Shown piece after piece: positions 7,048-13,072 of a stretch of 14,153 nucleotides of DNA. The notes below the pieces were generated by a model. It saw only the letters and a list, made by a program, of their open reading frames with translations. It did no database searches and was not told the origin of the DNA. Both the position numbers and the translations under genes were made by a program. The first letter of the stretch is position 1; every line of letters begins with the position of its first letter. Origin of the DNA: AVCC01 sp041736255 (GTDB taxonomy: Bacteria > Pseudomonadota > Gammaproteobacteria > Burkholderiales > Burkholderiaceae_D); NCBI GenBank assembly GCA_041736255.1, contig JBGSTZ010000071.1:1-14153 (forward strand), in the 5' to 3' direction.

Positions 7048-8721
7048 TCACCGCCCCCGCAACTGGCGCCGCAGGATTTTGCCGACGTTGGTTTTCGGGA
7101 GTTCGCCGATGAACTCGATCTGCTTCGGCCGCTTGTAACCGGTCAGCTGATGGCTGCAATATTCCTTTAGCGCTTCGGCCGTCAGCGCCGGATTGCGCTT
7201 CACCACGAACAGCTTGACCGCTTCGCCCGAGTGTTCGTCCAGCAGGCCGATTACTGCGCATTCGAGCACGTCCGGATGGGCGCCGACAACTTCCTCGATC
7301 TCGTTCGGATAGACGTTGAAGCCGGACACCAGAATCATGTCTTTCTTGCGGTCGACGATCTTGATGAAACCGCGTTCGTCCATGACGCCGACATCGCCGG
7401 TCTTGAAGTAACCATCCGGCGTCATCGCGTCCGCCGTTTCCTGCGGCAACTTCCAGTAACCTTGCATCACTTGCGGCCCACGCAACGCGATTTCGCCCGG
7501 TGCGCCGGGCGTTACATCCATTCCATCATCGTCCAGCAGCCGCACTTCGACGCTTGGCATCGGCAAGCCGATACTGCCGCTGTACTTAGCCAAAGTGGCC
7601 GGATTGCAAATCACCGCGGAGGCGGATTCCGACAGGCCGTAACCTTCAACGATAGTGCAGCCGGTAATTTCCAGCCATTTCTGCGCCACCGATGCATGCA
7701 CCGAAGTGCCGCCGCCGATCGTCATCGACAGTTGCGAAAAATCGAGCTTGGCGAATTCGGCGTTGTCAGCCAGCGCATTGAACAGCGTATTCACCGCTGG
7801 GAAGAATTGCAGCGGATACTTCGCCAGCGTCTTGACCGTGGCCGCAATGTCGCGCGGGTTTGGAATCAGCACCACCAGACCGCCGGTGCGCATGCCGAGC
7901 AAGCCGCAAGTGACGAACGCGAACACGTGATACAGCGGCAACGCGCAAATCAGCGTCAGCTGGCCGTCGACCGGCTTGCGTTCCAGGCCGGGCTGCATCC
8001 AGGCCTGGGTCGACAGCAAATTGGCCAGGATGCAGCTGTGCAGCAGCGTCGCGCCCTTGGAAACGCCGGTAGTGCCGCCGGTATATTGCAGCACCGCGAC
8101 GTCGTCGGCCTTGATCTCAGGCCGTTGCAGCGGCAGCGCCCGGCCTAGTTTAACTGCATCGTTGAAGCGCACTGCACCCGGCAGCGCATACGCCGGCACC
8201 ATTTTCTTGTGCTTGCGCACCACATAATTAACGATGCCGCCCTTGATGGTGCCCAGCATGTCGCCCATACTGGCCAGCACGATATGCTGGATCGGCACAT
8301 GTTGGAGAACTTCCTCTAAAGTGCTGGCAAAGTTCTCCAAAATGACGATTGCCTGCACATCGGCGTCGCGCAACTGGTGCTCCAGCTCACGCGGCGTGTA
8401 CAGCGGATTGACGTTGACCACGATAAAACCGGCGCGCAGGATGGCCGCCACCGCAACCGGATATTGCAGCACGTTGGGCAGCATCACCGCAACGCGGTCA
8501 TTGCGTTGCAAGCCGCGCGACTGCAGCCAGGCACCCAGCGCATTGGAGAGCGTGTCGATGTCGCCGTAAGTGATCGCCTTGTCCATGCACACGTAAGCCT
8601 GCCGCTCTTTATACAGGCTGAAGCTCTCCTCCAGCAGCGCCACGATGGAGCTGTATTGGCTGACGTCGATGGCGGCGGGTACGCCGGCCGGGTAATACTT
8701 TAACCACGGGCTATTGTTCAA
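7048..8721 (-). CDS. fadD: Long-chain fatty acid--CoA ligase
   Basis: FadD activates long-chain fatty acids to acyl-CoA at the inner membrane through an acyl-adenylate, feeding beta-oxidation. The 557-aa product (E. coli FadD 561) carries the ATP-binding loop YTGGTTGVSKG (213-223), GYGLSESAS (360-368), and the ligase core and FACS region TGDVGVMDERGFIKIVDRKKDMILVSGFNVYP within 441-472. A C-terminal Lys lies in PKTNVGKILRR. The start is TTG at 8721: AAGGAG sits 6 nt upstream and translation gives MNNSPWLKYYPAGVP, aligning with the family N terminus. The in-frame ATG at 8832 would add 37 basic, unrelated residues and has no better signal. The codon use is G+C-rich with many GCC/CTG-type codons. 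It appears monocistronic, with a 14-bp palindrome in its leader. Confidence 0.95.
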   Translation of the reverse strand: MNNSPWLKYYPAGVPAAIDVSQYSSIVALLEESFSLYKERQAYVCMDKAITYGDIDTLSNALGAWLQSRGLQRNDRVAVMLPNVLQYPVAVAAILRAGFIVVNVNPLYTPRELEHQLRDADVQAIVILENFASTLEEVLQHVPIQHIVLASMGDMLGTIKGGIVNYVVRKHKKMVPAYALPGAVRFNDAVKLGRALPLQRPEIKADDVAVLQYTGGTTGVSKGATLLHSCILANLLSTQAWMQPGLERKPVDGQLTLICALPLYHVFAFVTCGLLGMRTGGLVVLIPNPRDIAATVKTLAKYPLQFFPAVNTLFNALADNAEFAKLDFSQLSMTIGGGTSVHASVAQKWLEITGCTIVEGYGLSESASAVICNPATLAKYSGSIGLPMPSVEVRLLDDDGMDVTPGAPGEIALRGPQVMQGYWKLPQETADAMTPDGYFKTGDVGVMDERGFIKIVDRKKDMILVSGFNVYPNEIEEVVGAHPDVLECAVIGLLDEHSGEAVKLFVVKRNPALTAEALKEYCSHQLTGYKRPKQIEFIGELPKTNVGKILRRQLRGR

Positions 8722-8736
8722 TGCATTCTCCTTGCG

Positions 8737-8750
8737 CCAGGTTGACCTGG
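8737..8750. promoter_or_regulatory. Perfect palindrome in the fadD leader
   Basis: CCAGGT-TG-ACCTGG lies immediately upstream of the fadD Shine-Dalgarno. It could be an operator for a fatty-acid regulator or a small RNA hairpin. It does not match the E. coli FadR (AACTGGTCnGACC...) or Pseudomonas PsrA consensus well. Low confidence. Confidence 0.3.
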
Positions 8751-8960
8751 TCGATGTTTGGCGGCGGTGCCGGGATGGTTGGCTTGCTTTGGAGTTACTC
8801 AGGGGAATCTGCCAGCGCAAGTACTTGGGCATTTTAGCCGCAGAAAGGGCGTTATGGACGTCGGTAGAGAATATTTTTGACCGATCGTGCTATTTTGTAG
8901 TTGCGCGATATTTCAGGGGGCTTGTATTTTTTTTGGCAATGTTGTAGCAGATTAAATTAG

Positions 8961-8990
8961 GTAGGGCGGAAAAGCGCAGCGCCTTCCGCC
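8961..8990 (+). repeat. REP element A (short form, solitary)
   Basis: GTAG is followed by the imperfect palindrome GGCGGAA - AAGCGCAGCGCC - TTCCGCC. This is the short REP form of this window. It lies in the gap between the divergent fadD and vapBC, 39 nt before the vapBC -10 box. It has no inverted partner nearby. A 9-nt direct repeat (CGCCTTACA, period 10) follows at 8987-9005. Confidence 0.85.
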
Positions 8991-9015
8991 TTACAACGCC
9001 TTACATTTATTTGAT

Positions 9016-9034
9016 CATCATTTGATGCTATAAT
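9016..9034 (+). promoter_or_regulatory. vapBC extended -10 promoter and candidate operator
   Basis: A perfect TATAAT (9029-9034) preceded by TGC makes an extended -10 box; no good -35 is seen at 17 nt. The inverted repeat CATCA-TT-TGATG (9016-9027) overlaps its upstream edge, where a VapBC complex would autorepress. Confidence 0.6.
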
Positions 9035-9060
9035 TTGTGCATAAACTCACGGAGAGCGAT

Positions 9061-9258
9061 ATGCGCACCACACTTGTACTTGATGATGCATTGCTGGAAA
9101 AGGCCCAGTCTTTTACCGGCCCAATGGAAAAGACCGCTTTAGTGCGCGAAGCTCTCAAGGCATTAATTCAGCGCGAGAGCGCCAAACGGTTGGCCTTGCT
9201 GGGAGGCTCGGAACCTTTGCTCGATACCGTTCCACGACGCCAGCCGGAGCCAGCGTGA
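9061..9258 (+). CDS. vapB: VapB-type antitoxin
   Basis: A 65-aa protein of the VapB antitoxin family: an N-terminal ribbon-helix-helix-like segment MRTTLVLDDALLEKAQ, then EKTALVREALKALIQRESAKRLALLGGS, which is the typical toxin-wrapping region. It binds and inhibits the VapC ribonuclease and, with it, should repress the operon. The ATG at 9061 is chosen because GGAG lies 6 nt upstream; a GTG at 9037 would place the start within 3 nt of the -10 box and is not credible. The stop TGA overlaps the toxin GTG start (GTGA), the usual coupled arrangement. Confidence 0.92.
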   Translation: MRTTLVLDDALLEKAQSFTGPMEKTALVREALKALIQRESAKRLALLGGSEPLLDTVPRRQPEPA

Positions 9259-9626
9259 TTCTGGTTGATACGTCGGTCTGGATCGACCACTTGCGGTACG
9301 GTGATGCGGGATTAACGGCACTTTTGAACACGGGCCAGGTGCTGGGGCACCGGTTTGTGATGGGCGAACTGGCATTGGGCAACTTGCAGAATCGCGATAT
9401 GGTCTTGGATTCGTTGCAAGACTTGCCGCAAGCGGGTGTTGCCACCGATGAGGAAGTTATGCATTTTATCGCCCAACATGCACTGTTCGGAATCGGAATT
9501 GGCTATATCGACGCTCACTTATTGGCCGCTGTGCGGCTTTCACCCGGCGCGTTGCTATGGACGCGTGATAAGCGTCTGCTGGGGGCAAGCGCCCGGCTTG
9601 GTTTGTCCGCAAACCTGACGCATTAA
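9255..9626 (+). CDS. vapC: VapC-type PIN-domain ribonuclease toxin
   Basis: A 123-aa PIN-domain protein with the acidic metal-binding residues in place: Asp5 in ILVDTSVWIDH, Glu38 in MGELALG, Asp86 in GYIDAHLLAA and Asp105 in WTRDKRL. VapC toxins are Mg2+-dependent RNases, often cutting initiator tRNA or other tRNA/rRNA; the target of this one cannot be read from sequence. It starts at a GTG overlapping the vapB stop by 4 nt, so its translation depends on vapB. It ends 31 nt before REP B. All catalytic residues are present, so the toxin is predicted active and dependent on the neighbouring antitoxin. Confidence 0.94.
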   Translation: MILVDTSVWIDHLRYGDAGLTALLNTGQVLGHRFVMGELALGNLQNRDMVLDSLQDLPQAGVATDEEVMHFIAQHALFGIGIGYIDAHLLAAVRLSPGALLWTRDKRLLGASARLGLSANLTH

Positions 9627-9657
9627 CTTGCTAAGGAAAAGTTAATTGCCAAGCTCG

Positions 9658-9768
9658 GTAGGGCGGAAAAGCGCAGCCCTTGCAGGGCGCATATCCGCTT
9701 GCAAGCGGATACCGTTTCGCAGGCGGATCACATGCGATCCGAAACCCCTGCTCCACCCTTCCGCCGCA
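9658..9768 (+). repeat. REP element B (long form)
   Basis: It begins GTAGGGCGGAAAAGCGCAGC and ends CCTTCCGCCGCA like the short REP, but holds 78 extra nucleotides in the loop. That insert forms three hairpins: GCCCT-TGC-AGGGC (9676-9688), the perfect 20-bp palindrome TATCCGCTTGCAAGCGGATA (9692-9711), and an 18-bp palindrome with one mismatch (9724-9741). It ends 6 nt from the RAYT stop codon. A second long copy is at 11674-11784. Confidence 0.85.
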
Positions 9769-9774
9769 TTATGC

Positions 9775-10308
9775 CTATGCTTCCCTTTCGCCCGTATTCA
9801 AGTCCGACACCTCGCCGGCCCAATCATTCGGATAAATCCCCGCAGTCACGAGCCGATGAAATGACGAGTAGGGCCATGCGCTTACCTGTTGTACCAGTCC
9901 ATGCTTGAATGGATTGATATGCACGTAATCGACATGCGCCGCATAGTCTCGCTCATCGCGAATCGTATGCTCCCAAAATCGTCGTTGCCAAATGCCACGT
10001 TCGCCTTTGCGTGCACGTACCACCGACAAACGCTCGGTTTTCGGCAGCGATTTCGAAAAGGCAATCTTGATCGCTTTCCAGCGGGCGGAATAGTCGCTGT
10101 CACCGGGTGGAAGAGTCCAGATGCAATGGGTATGGTCCGGCAAAACTACCCAAGCATCAATGTGAAATGGCCGGCGCGCACGTACCTGTCGCACCGCTTC
10201 ACGAAAGGCGTCGATATGCTCGACCAGCAAGCCGCTACGGCGTTCAAGCAGATTGACGGTAAAAAAATACGTCCCTCCGGGGACGCGATTGCGGCGGTAA
10301 TCTGGCAT
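9775..10308 (-). CDS. REP-associated tyrosine transposase (RAYT, Y1 transposase)
   Basis: A 177-aa member of the RAYT/TnpA-REP branch of the IS200/IS605-like Y1 transposases, single-strand DNA nucleases that bind and cut REP hairpins. Seen: N-terminal YRRNRVPGGTYFFTVNLLERR; the HUH metal-binding pair His59 and His61 in LPDHTHCIW; RGIWQRRFWEHTI; and catalytic Tyr128 in DYVHINPFKHGL. All key residues are intact. The start is the ATG at 10308, giving the family N terminus; longer in-frame starts (10341, 10506) read through REP C and part of the neighbouring lipoprotein gene. No clear ribosome-binding site precedes it, which would fit low expression. RAYTs are usually single-copy and domesticated-looking; whether this one is mobile is open. 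Confidence 0.93.
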   Translation of the reverse strand: MPDYRRNRVPGGTYFFTVNLLERRSGLLVEHIDAFREAVRQVRARRPFHIDAWVVLPDHTHCIWTLPPGDSDYSARWKAIKIAFSKSLPKTERLSVVRARKGERGIWQRRFWEHTIRDERDYAAHVDYVHINPFKHGLVQQVSAWPYSSFHRLVTAGIYPNDWAGEVSDLNTGEREA

Positions 10309-10340
10309 TGAATGTGGCTGGGAGTTGTGTGCGGGTTGCA

Positions 10341-10373
10341 TGCGGCGGAAGACGCTGCGCTTTTCCGCCCTAC
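10341..10373 (-). repeat. REP element C (short form)
   Basis: On the - strand it reads GTAG-GGCGGAA-AAGCGCAGCGTC-TTCCGCC-GCA. It has one change in the loop relative to A/D/H. It is the upstream bracket of the RAYT gene, and its GTAG end is 6 nt from the lipoprotein stop codon at 10380. Confidence 0.9.
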
Positions 10374-10379
10374 GTGCTG

Positions 10380-10685
10380 TTAGGAATGGTTTTGCTTTTC
10401 TTCGGCGATGCAGCGGAATTCCAAAGTAGCAGACCCGGGCCGCCCCAACGCGGGATGTGTGATTGTTGTGTTGACTATTTCCACTTTTTTGTTTTGCTGG
10501 GCACAAAAAACATTTGCCTCTTGATAAATTTCACCATGTACTGCCGTAGGAGCCCCAAAACCAACTTGTAGGCTTGTCTTTGAAACCATGTACCGGTCGC
10601 TGCCGCTTTGTATTACCCCGGTTGAGGCACAGCCTGTAAGGGCGAAAACTGTTACCGCGATAAAGAATGCTCTATCTGCCGACAT
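10380..10685 (-). CDS. Small predicted lipoprotein
   Basis: A 101-aa protein with a short lipoprotein signal: MSADRAFFIAVTVFALTGC, where L16-T17-G18-Cys19 is a lipobox, so Cys19 is expected to be lipidated and the rest periplasmic. The mature part contains SDRYMVSKTS, HGEIYQEANVFCAQQNKKVEIVN and RPGSATLEFRCI. This layout (YMxSKTS...EANxFC...K...P...G...ExxFR) recurs in small proteobacterial lipoproteins of unknown function. Two cysteines in the mature part (in VFCAQ and FRCIAE) could pair. The start at 10685 is preferred because GGAG lies 8 nt upstream; upstream codons of the longer frame lack a signal. Its 3' end is 6 nt from REP C. Confidence 0.75.
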   Translation of the reverse strand: MSADRAFFIAVTVFALTGCASTGVIQSGSDRYMVSKTSLQVGFGAPTAVHGEIYQEANVFCAQQNKKVEIVNTTITHPALGRPGSATLEFRCIAEEKQNHS

Positions 10686-10727
10686 TGAATATCTCCGATC
10701 TGAAAATTGTTTGGGGAAAAGTTTTGA

Positions 10728-10750
10728 TTGCGGCCTAACTAAGGCCGCAA
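10728..10750. other. Perfect hairpin upstream of the lipoprotein gene
   Basis: TTGCGGCCT and AGGCCGCAA form a 9-bp stem around AACTA. It lies 42 nt upstream of the lipoprotein start, where it could be a leader structure or operator. A ~23-nt motif beginning AAGGCCGCAAGTTGCACACC (10741-10763) overlaps its right arm and is repeated at 10773-10795, leading into REP D. Confidence 0.5.
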
Positions 10751-10792
10751 GTTGCACACCGTATCACACCGTAAGGCCGTAAGTCGCACACC

Positions 10793-10957
10793 GTAGGGCG
10801 GAAAAGCGCAGCGCCTTCCGCCGCATGTACGTGCAAAAATCCGGCAATGCCCAATGCTGGGTGCGTCCGGTTTTTGGGTGGTATTGTCATTTCTCATTGT
10901 AGGAAAACTGGCAATTGCCGCATGTGTGGCGGAAGGCGCTACGCTTTTCCGCCCTAC
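10793..10957. repeat. Inverted REP doublet D-E
   Basis: REP D (10793-10825, + strand) and REP E (10928-10957, - strand) face each other with GTAG ends outward. The ~100-nt interior holds a hairpin (CAAAAATCCGG at 10834-10844 with CCGGTTTTTG at 10867-10876) and a stretch GGTATTGTCATTTCTC also present in doublet F-G. Unlike the other doublets, it lies between divergent genes (lipoprotein and HTH-2TM regulator). Confidence 0.88.
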
Positions 10958-11181
10958 GGCCCTGATGTTTTCAATGCCCTTGAAATCCCTGTGGTGATTG
11001 AGTCCATAGAAGTACGCCTCCCCGGCATGCAAGCCGTCCGCTCGCCACCTCTGTTACCCCATCGTTTAATATAGCCGCCATGCACGCTGTCGACTTGCTG
11101 TCGTGTCGCTGTCGCGTGTCTGGCGTGGTGGAAAAATATGGCTTGGCCGAGAATGTCGGTTGGTGATTACAGGGGTTCCAA
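10958..11181. other. Intergenic region upstream of the HTH-2TM gene
   Basis: No gene is supported. Frames on the - strand here are short, lack signals, and one ends inside the GTAG of REP E. A run of CTGTCG-like repeats (about 11087-11120) is the only visible structure. The promoter for the HTH-2TM gene presumably lies here, but no clear boxes were found. Confidence 0.45.
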
Positions 11182-11655
11182 ATGCTTATACAGAAACTGA
11201 GACTACAGCGTGGCTGGTCGCAACAACAGCTGGCCGATCTGAGCGGCCTCAGCGCGCGCACCATTCAAAGAATTGAGCGAGGGCAAGTTGCAAGCGCGGA
11301 ATCCCTGAAGTCACTGGCAGCGGTCTTTGAGATCGATTTTTCAAGCTTACAACCGGAGTCCGACATGAACACCTCACCAGATCAAGGCATGCGTACCGAC
11401 GAGGCACTGGCGCTTCAGCACGTGCGCAAGCTCAAGGGCTTTTATAAGCAGCTAATGGCGTATCTGATTGTCATCAGCTGCTTAGCCATACTGAACATCG
11501 TGCGTTACCCGACAACACTTTGGGTTATATGGCCGGCGCTGGGTTGGGGCATTGCTCTTCTCGGCCGGGCATTGACCGTATTCGACGTTTTCCCCTTCTT
11601 CAATGCGGCGTGGGAAAAACAGCAAGTAGAGAAACGCCTGGGCCGAAAACTGTAA
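11182..11655 (+). CDS. HTH (XRE-type) regulator fused to a 2TM membrane domain
   Basis: A 157-aa protein with two parts. Residues 3-50 form an XRE/Cro-type helix-turn-helix (LRLQRGWSQQQLADLSGLS...TIQRIERG). Residues about 78-150 match the 2TM domain: VRKLKGFYKQLMAYL, a first membrane segment (about 91-108), P-TTLWVIWPALGWGIALL as the second (about 112-130), then a cytosolic WEKQQVEKRLGRK tail. It is thus probably a membrane-tethered DNA-binding protein, with target genes unknown. A G-rich AGGGG lies 7 nt upstream of the ATG. Its TAA stop is the first triplet of the sequence block that leads into REP F. It runs convergently to the peptidase gene across doublet F-G. Confidence 0.85.
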   Translation: MLIQKLRLQRGWSQQQLADLSGLSARTIQRIERGQVASAESLKSLAAVFEIDFSSLQPESDMNTSPDQGMRTDEALALQHVRKLKGFYKQLMAYLIVISCLAILNIVRYPTTLWVIWPALGWGIALLGRALTVFDVFPFFNAAWEKQQVEKRLGRKL

Positions 11656-11673
11656 GGCCGTAAGTCGCACACC

Positions 11674-11922
11674 GTAGGGCGGAAAAGCGTAGCCCTTGCA
11701 GGGCGCATATCCGCTTGCAAGCGGATAACGTTGCGCAGGCGGATCGCATGCGATCCGAAACCCCTGCTCCACCCTTCCGCCGCATGTACATGCAAAATTC
11801 CGGCAATGCGCAATGATGGGCGGGCTCGGCGCTCGGGCGGTATTGTCATTTCTCCCTTTGTGCAAAATGGTGATCAAAGTGAGTAGTCATTCGGCGGAAG
11901 GCGCTACGCTTTTCCGCCCTAC
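11674..11922. repeat. Inverted REP doublet F-G (F long form)
   Basis: REP F (11674-11784, + strand) is the 111-nt long form. It carries a GCCCT-TGC-AGGGC hairpin, the 20-bp palindrome TATCCGCTTGCAAGCGGATA (11708-11727) and a perfect 18-bp palindrome CGGATCGCATGCGATCCG (11740-11757). REP G (11893-11922, - strand) is short. The doublet fills the gap between convergent genes: GTAG of F is 18 nt after the HTH-2TM stop, and GTAG of G is 4 nt after the peptidase stop. The interior shares GCATGTACATGCAAAA with H-I. Confidence 0.9.
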
Positions 11923-11926
11923 GTGC

Positions 11927-12643
11927 TCATTCGGTAAATATCTCGGCGAACGACTCGCCATTCTTCATACGTTGGAGACGCGCATACAACGAGGTGGTGC
12001 CGACCTTTGATAGCCAAGACGCTACTACCTGTTTGGCAGATGCGTAGTTTCGTACAACAGCCTGTTCGTCACCCTTGAAGAACGATGAAAATGTTGTGAA
12101 ATCACGAACGTAGTCTACTTTCAGGGCATCCTGCGGCGCTAACGAGTAGCGGTTGCGATAGTCAACTTGCATTGCAACTCCTTCGTCAAACCACGTTGGT
12201 AGTTGCAAGAAACGCTTCAGGTAGCCCACGCGGTGATGAATCTCCGCATGCATGAGTTCGTGGGCAACGACATCAACGCTTTGACCTTTAGGGCCAACCA
12301 TGACGCAAGCGCGACTGCCAATGAATTGTGTGCTGCCATAGGCATTGAGCCTAAACGGCCCAAACCCGTCTGGGTGGCTGAAGAACACAATGATTGGTTT
12401 CGATTCAACTGAGCCAAAGATGTCTTCGATTCTCGCACGTGCGTCACGAGTGAGCTGAATGTAATGCTGTTGATCGACCTCAGATTCGCTGTCAGTGAGT
12501 GAGCCGTCGGGGAGGTTATGTAGTTCGATAACTCCAACGAGAAGGCAGGCAGTTGGCCCGGGAAGAGCAAAGGCAAATGTGGTGATTGATGCCACAGTAA
12601 CGGCGAATGTGGCGGCTAGGAGTGAGCGCTTGATTGGTGACAT
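11927..12643 (-). CDS. Exported gluzincin-type metallopeptidase (peptidase MA-like)
   Basis: A 238-aa protein with an N-terminal signal sequence (MSPIKRSLLAATFAVTVASITTFAFA, then ALPGPTA as the likely cleavage region), so it is expected in the periplasm or outside the cell. The zinc motif HELMH is at 128-132 (His128, Glu129, His132), and Glu154 in WFDEGVAMQ is the probable third ligand; this is the HExxH...E layout of peptidase MA-like gluzincins. Substrate is unknown. The ATG at 12643 has no clear ribosome-binding site, but it gives the basic n-region of the signal peptide. Its stop codon is 4 nt from REP G. No neighbouring gene suggests a partner. Confidence 0.8.
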   Translation of the reverse strand: MSPIKRSLLAATFAVTVASITTFAFALPGPTACLLVGVIELHNLPDGSLTDSESEVDQQHYIQLTRDARARIEDIFGSVESKPIIVFFSHPDGFGPFRLNAYGSTQFIGSRACVMVGPKGQSVDVVAHELMHAEIHHRVGYLKRFLQLPTWFDEGVAMQVDYRNRYSLAPQDALKVDYVRDFTTFSSFFKGDEQAVVRNYASAKQVVASWLSKVGTTSLYARLQRMKNGESFAEIFTE

Positions 12644-12850
12644 AGCGTATTAATGAGAGCTAACTAGATATGTCCGAACAACGCGTATACGGACTTATGA
12701 CGGATAACTTTTTTAGGAAAATCCGTAAAATTCCTTCGCAGCTTGGTTTTCAAGATACGATTGTATTGCATTCTATCAAGTTATTTGATCGTCTTTCCTG
12801 TCGTCACATCAGCCATCTGGAACTGCTTCGGTCGCAAATGGCTGAGAAAA
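12644..12850. other. Intergenic region with no recognised gene
   Basis: AT-rich relative to its surroundings. It holds an inverted repeat ACGGAT...ATCCGT (about 12699-12726). A + strand frame starting at 12670 continues through REP H and is not accepted as a gene. The promoter of the peptidase gene should be here, but no clear boxes are seen. Confidence 0.45.
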
Positions 12851-12889
12851 CTACATATTCCGCCGATACTGCCCGCCAACCTCGAACAA
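12851..12889 (-). pseudogene. Remnant of the 3' end of icmF
   Basis: These 39 nt on the - strand encode LFEVGGQYRRNM plus the stop TAG, the same peptide and stop as the last codons of icmF at 13073-13111. The two copies differ at four nucleotides, all synonymous third positions (TTC/TTT, GTT/GTG, GGC/GGG, TAT/TAC). Similarity stops at both ends. It is therefore a diverged tail of an icmF gene, separated from the intact gene by REP doublet H-I. Confidence 0.85.
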
Positions 12890-12909
12890 AAGACCGTAAG
12901 CCACCGACC

Positions 12910-13069
12910 GTAGGGCGGAAAAGCGCAGCGCCTTCCGCCGCATGTACATGCAAAAATCCGAAAGCGCAACGATATACGCGCCCGTCACACAGATTGGATT
13001 GAGAATTTCCCTTCGGAAAAATGGCGATCGAAGTCATTCGGCGGAAGGCGCTACGCTTTTCCGCCCTAC
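12910..13069. repeat. Inverted REP doublet H-I
   Basis: REP H (12910-12942, + strand) and REP I (13040-13069, - strand) are both short forms with GTAG outward. The interior begins GCATGTACATGCAAAA as in F-G and ends with a GGCGATCGAAGTCATTC stretch resembling the end of F-G. GTAG of I is 3 nt from the icmF stop; H is 20 nt from the icmF-tail remnant. Confidence 0.9.
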
Positions 13070-13072
13070 GTA

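Larger units (their letters stand above)
9658..10373 (-). mobile_element. REP-RAYT-REP unit (REPtron)
   Basis: A 716-bp unit in which a RAYT gene (- strand) is enclosed by two REPs in inverted orientation, each with its GTAG end facing outward: REP B (9658-9768) and REP C (10341-10373). This is the known arrangement of RAYT genes with their cognate REPs. Seven related REPs lie within about 3 kb on either side, as expected if this RAYT, or a close relative, spread them. The unit sits between convergent vapC and a lipoprotein gene, 31 nt and 6 nt from their stops. Confidence 0.8.

Noticed and set aside
7231..8148. 305-codon open frame on the + strand
   Set aside because: Antisense to fadD; Arg/His/Gln-rich composition typical of a shadow frame and no ribosome-binding site.
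8722..8832. 37-residue N-terminal extension of FadD from the ATG at 8832
   Set aside because: The added residues are unlike FadD N termini and the TTG at 8721 has a strong, well-spaced AAGGAG.
10309..10506. N-terminal extension of the RAYT protein to 10506
   Set aside because: The extra codons translate REP C and part of the lipoprotein gene on the same strand; the family N terminus starts at the ATG at 10308.
10971..11264. 97-codon - strand frame upstream of and overlapping the HTH-2TM gene
   Set aside because: It is antisense to the start of a well-supported gene, has no ribosome-binding site and no recognisable domain.
12670..13002. 110-codon + strand frame
   Set aside because: Its second half is translated REP H and flanking repeat, and it crosses the icmF-tail remnant; no homology or ribosome-binding site.
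8961..13069. CRISPR array as an explanation for the repeated 33-nt units
   Set aside because: Spacing is irregular (about 70 to 900 nt), the units alternate in orientation, genes lie between them and no cas genes are present. They fit GTAG-type REPs instead.
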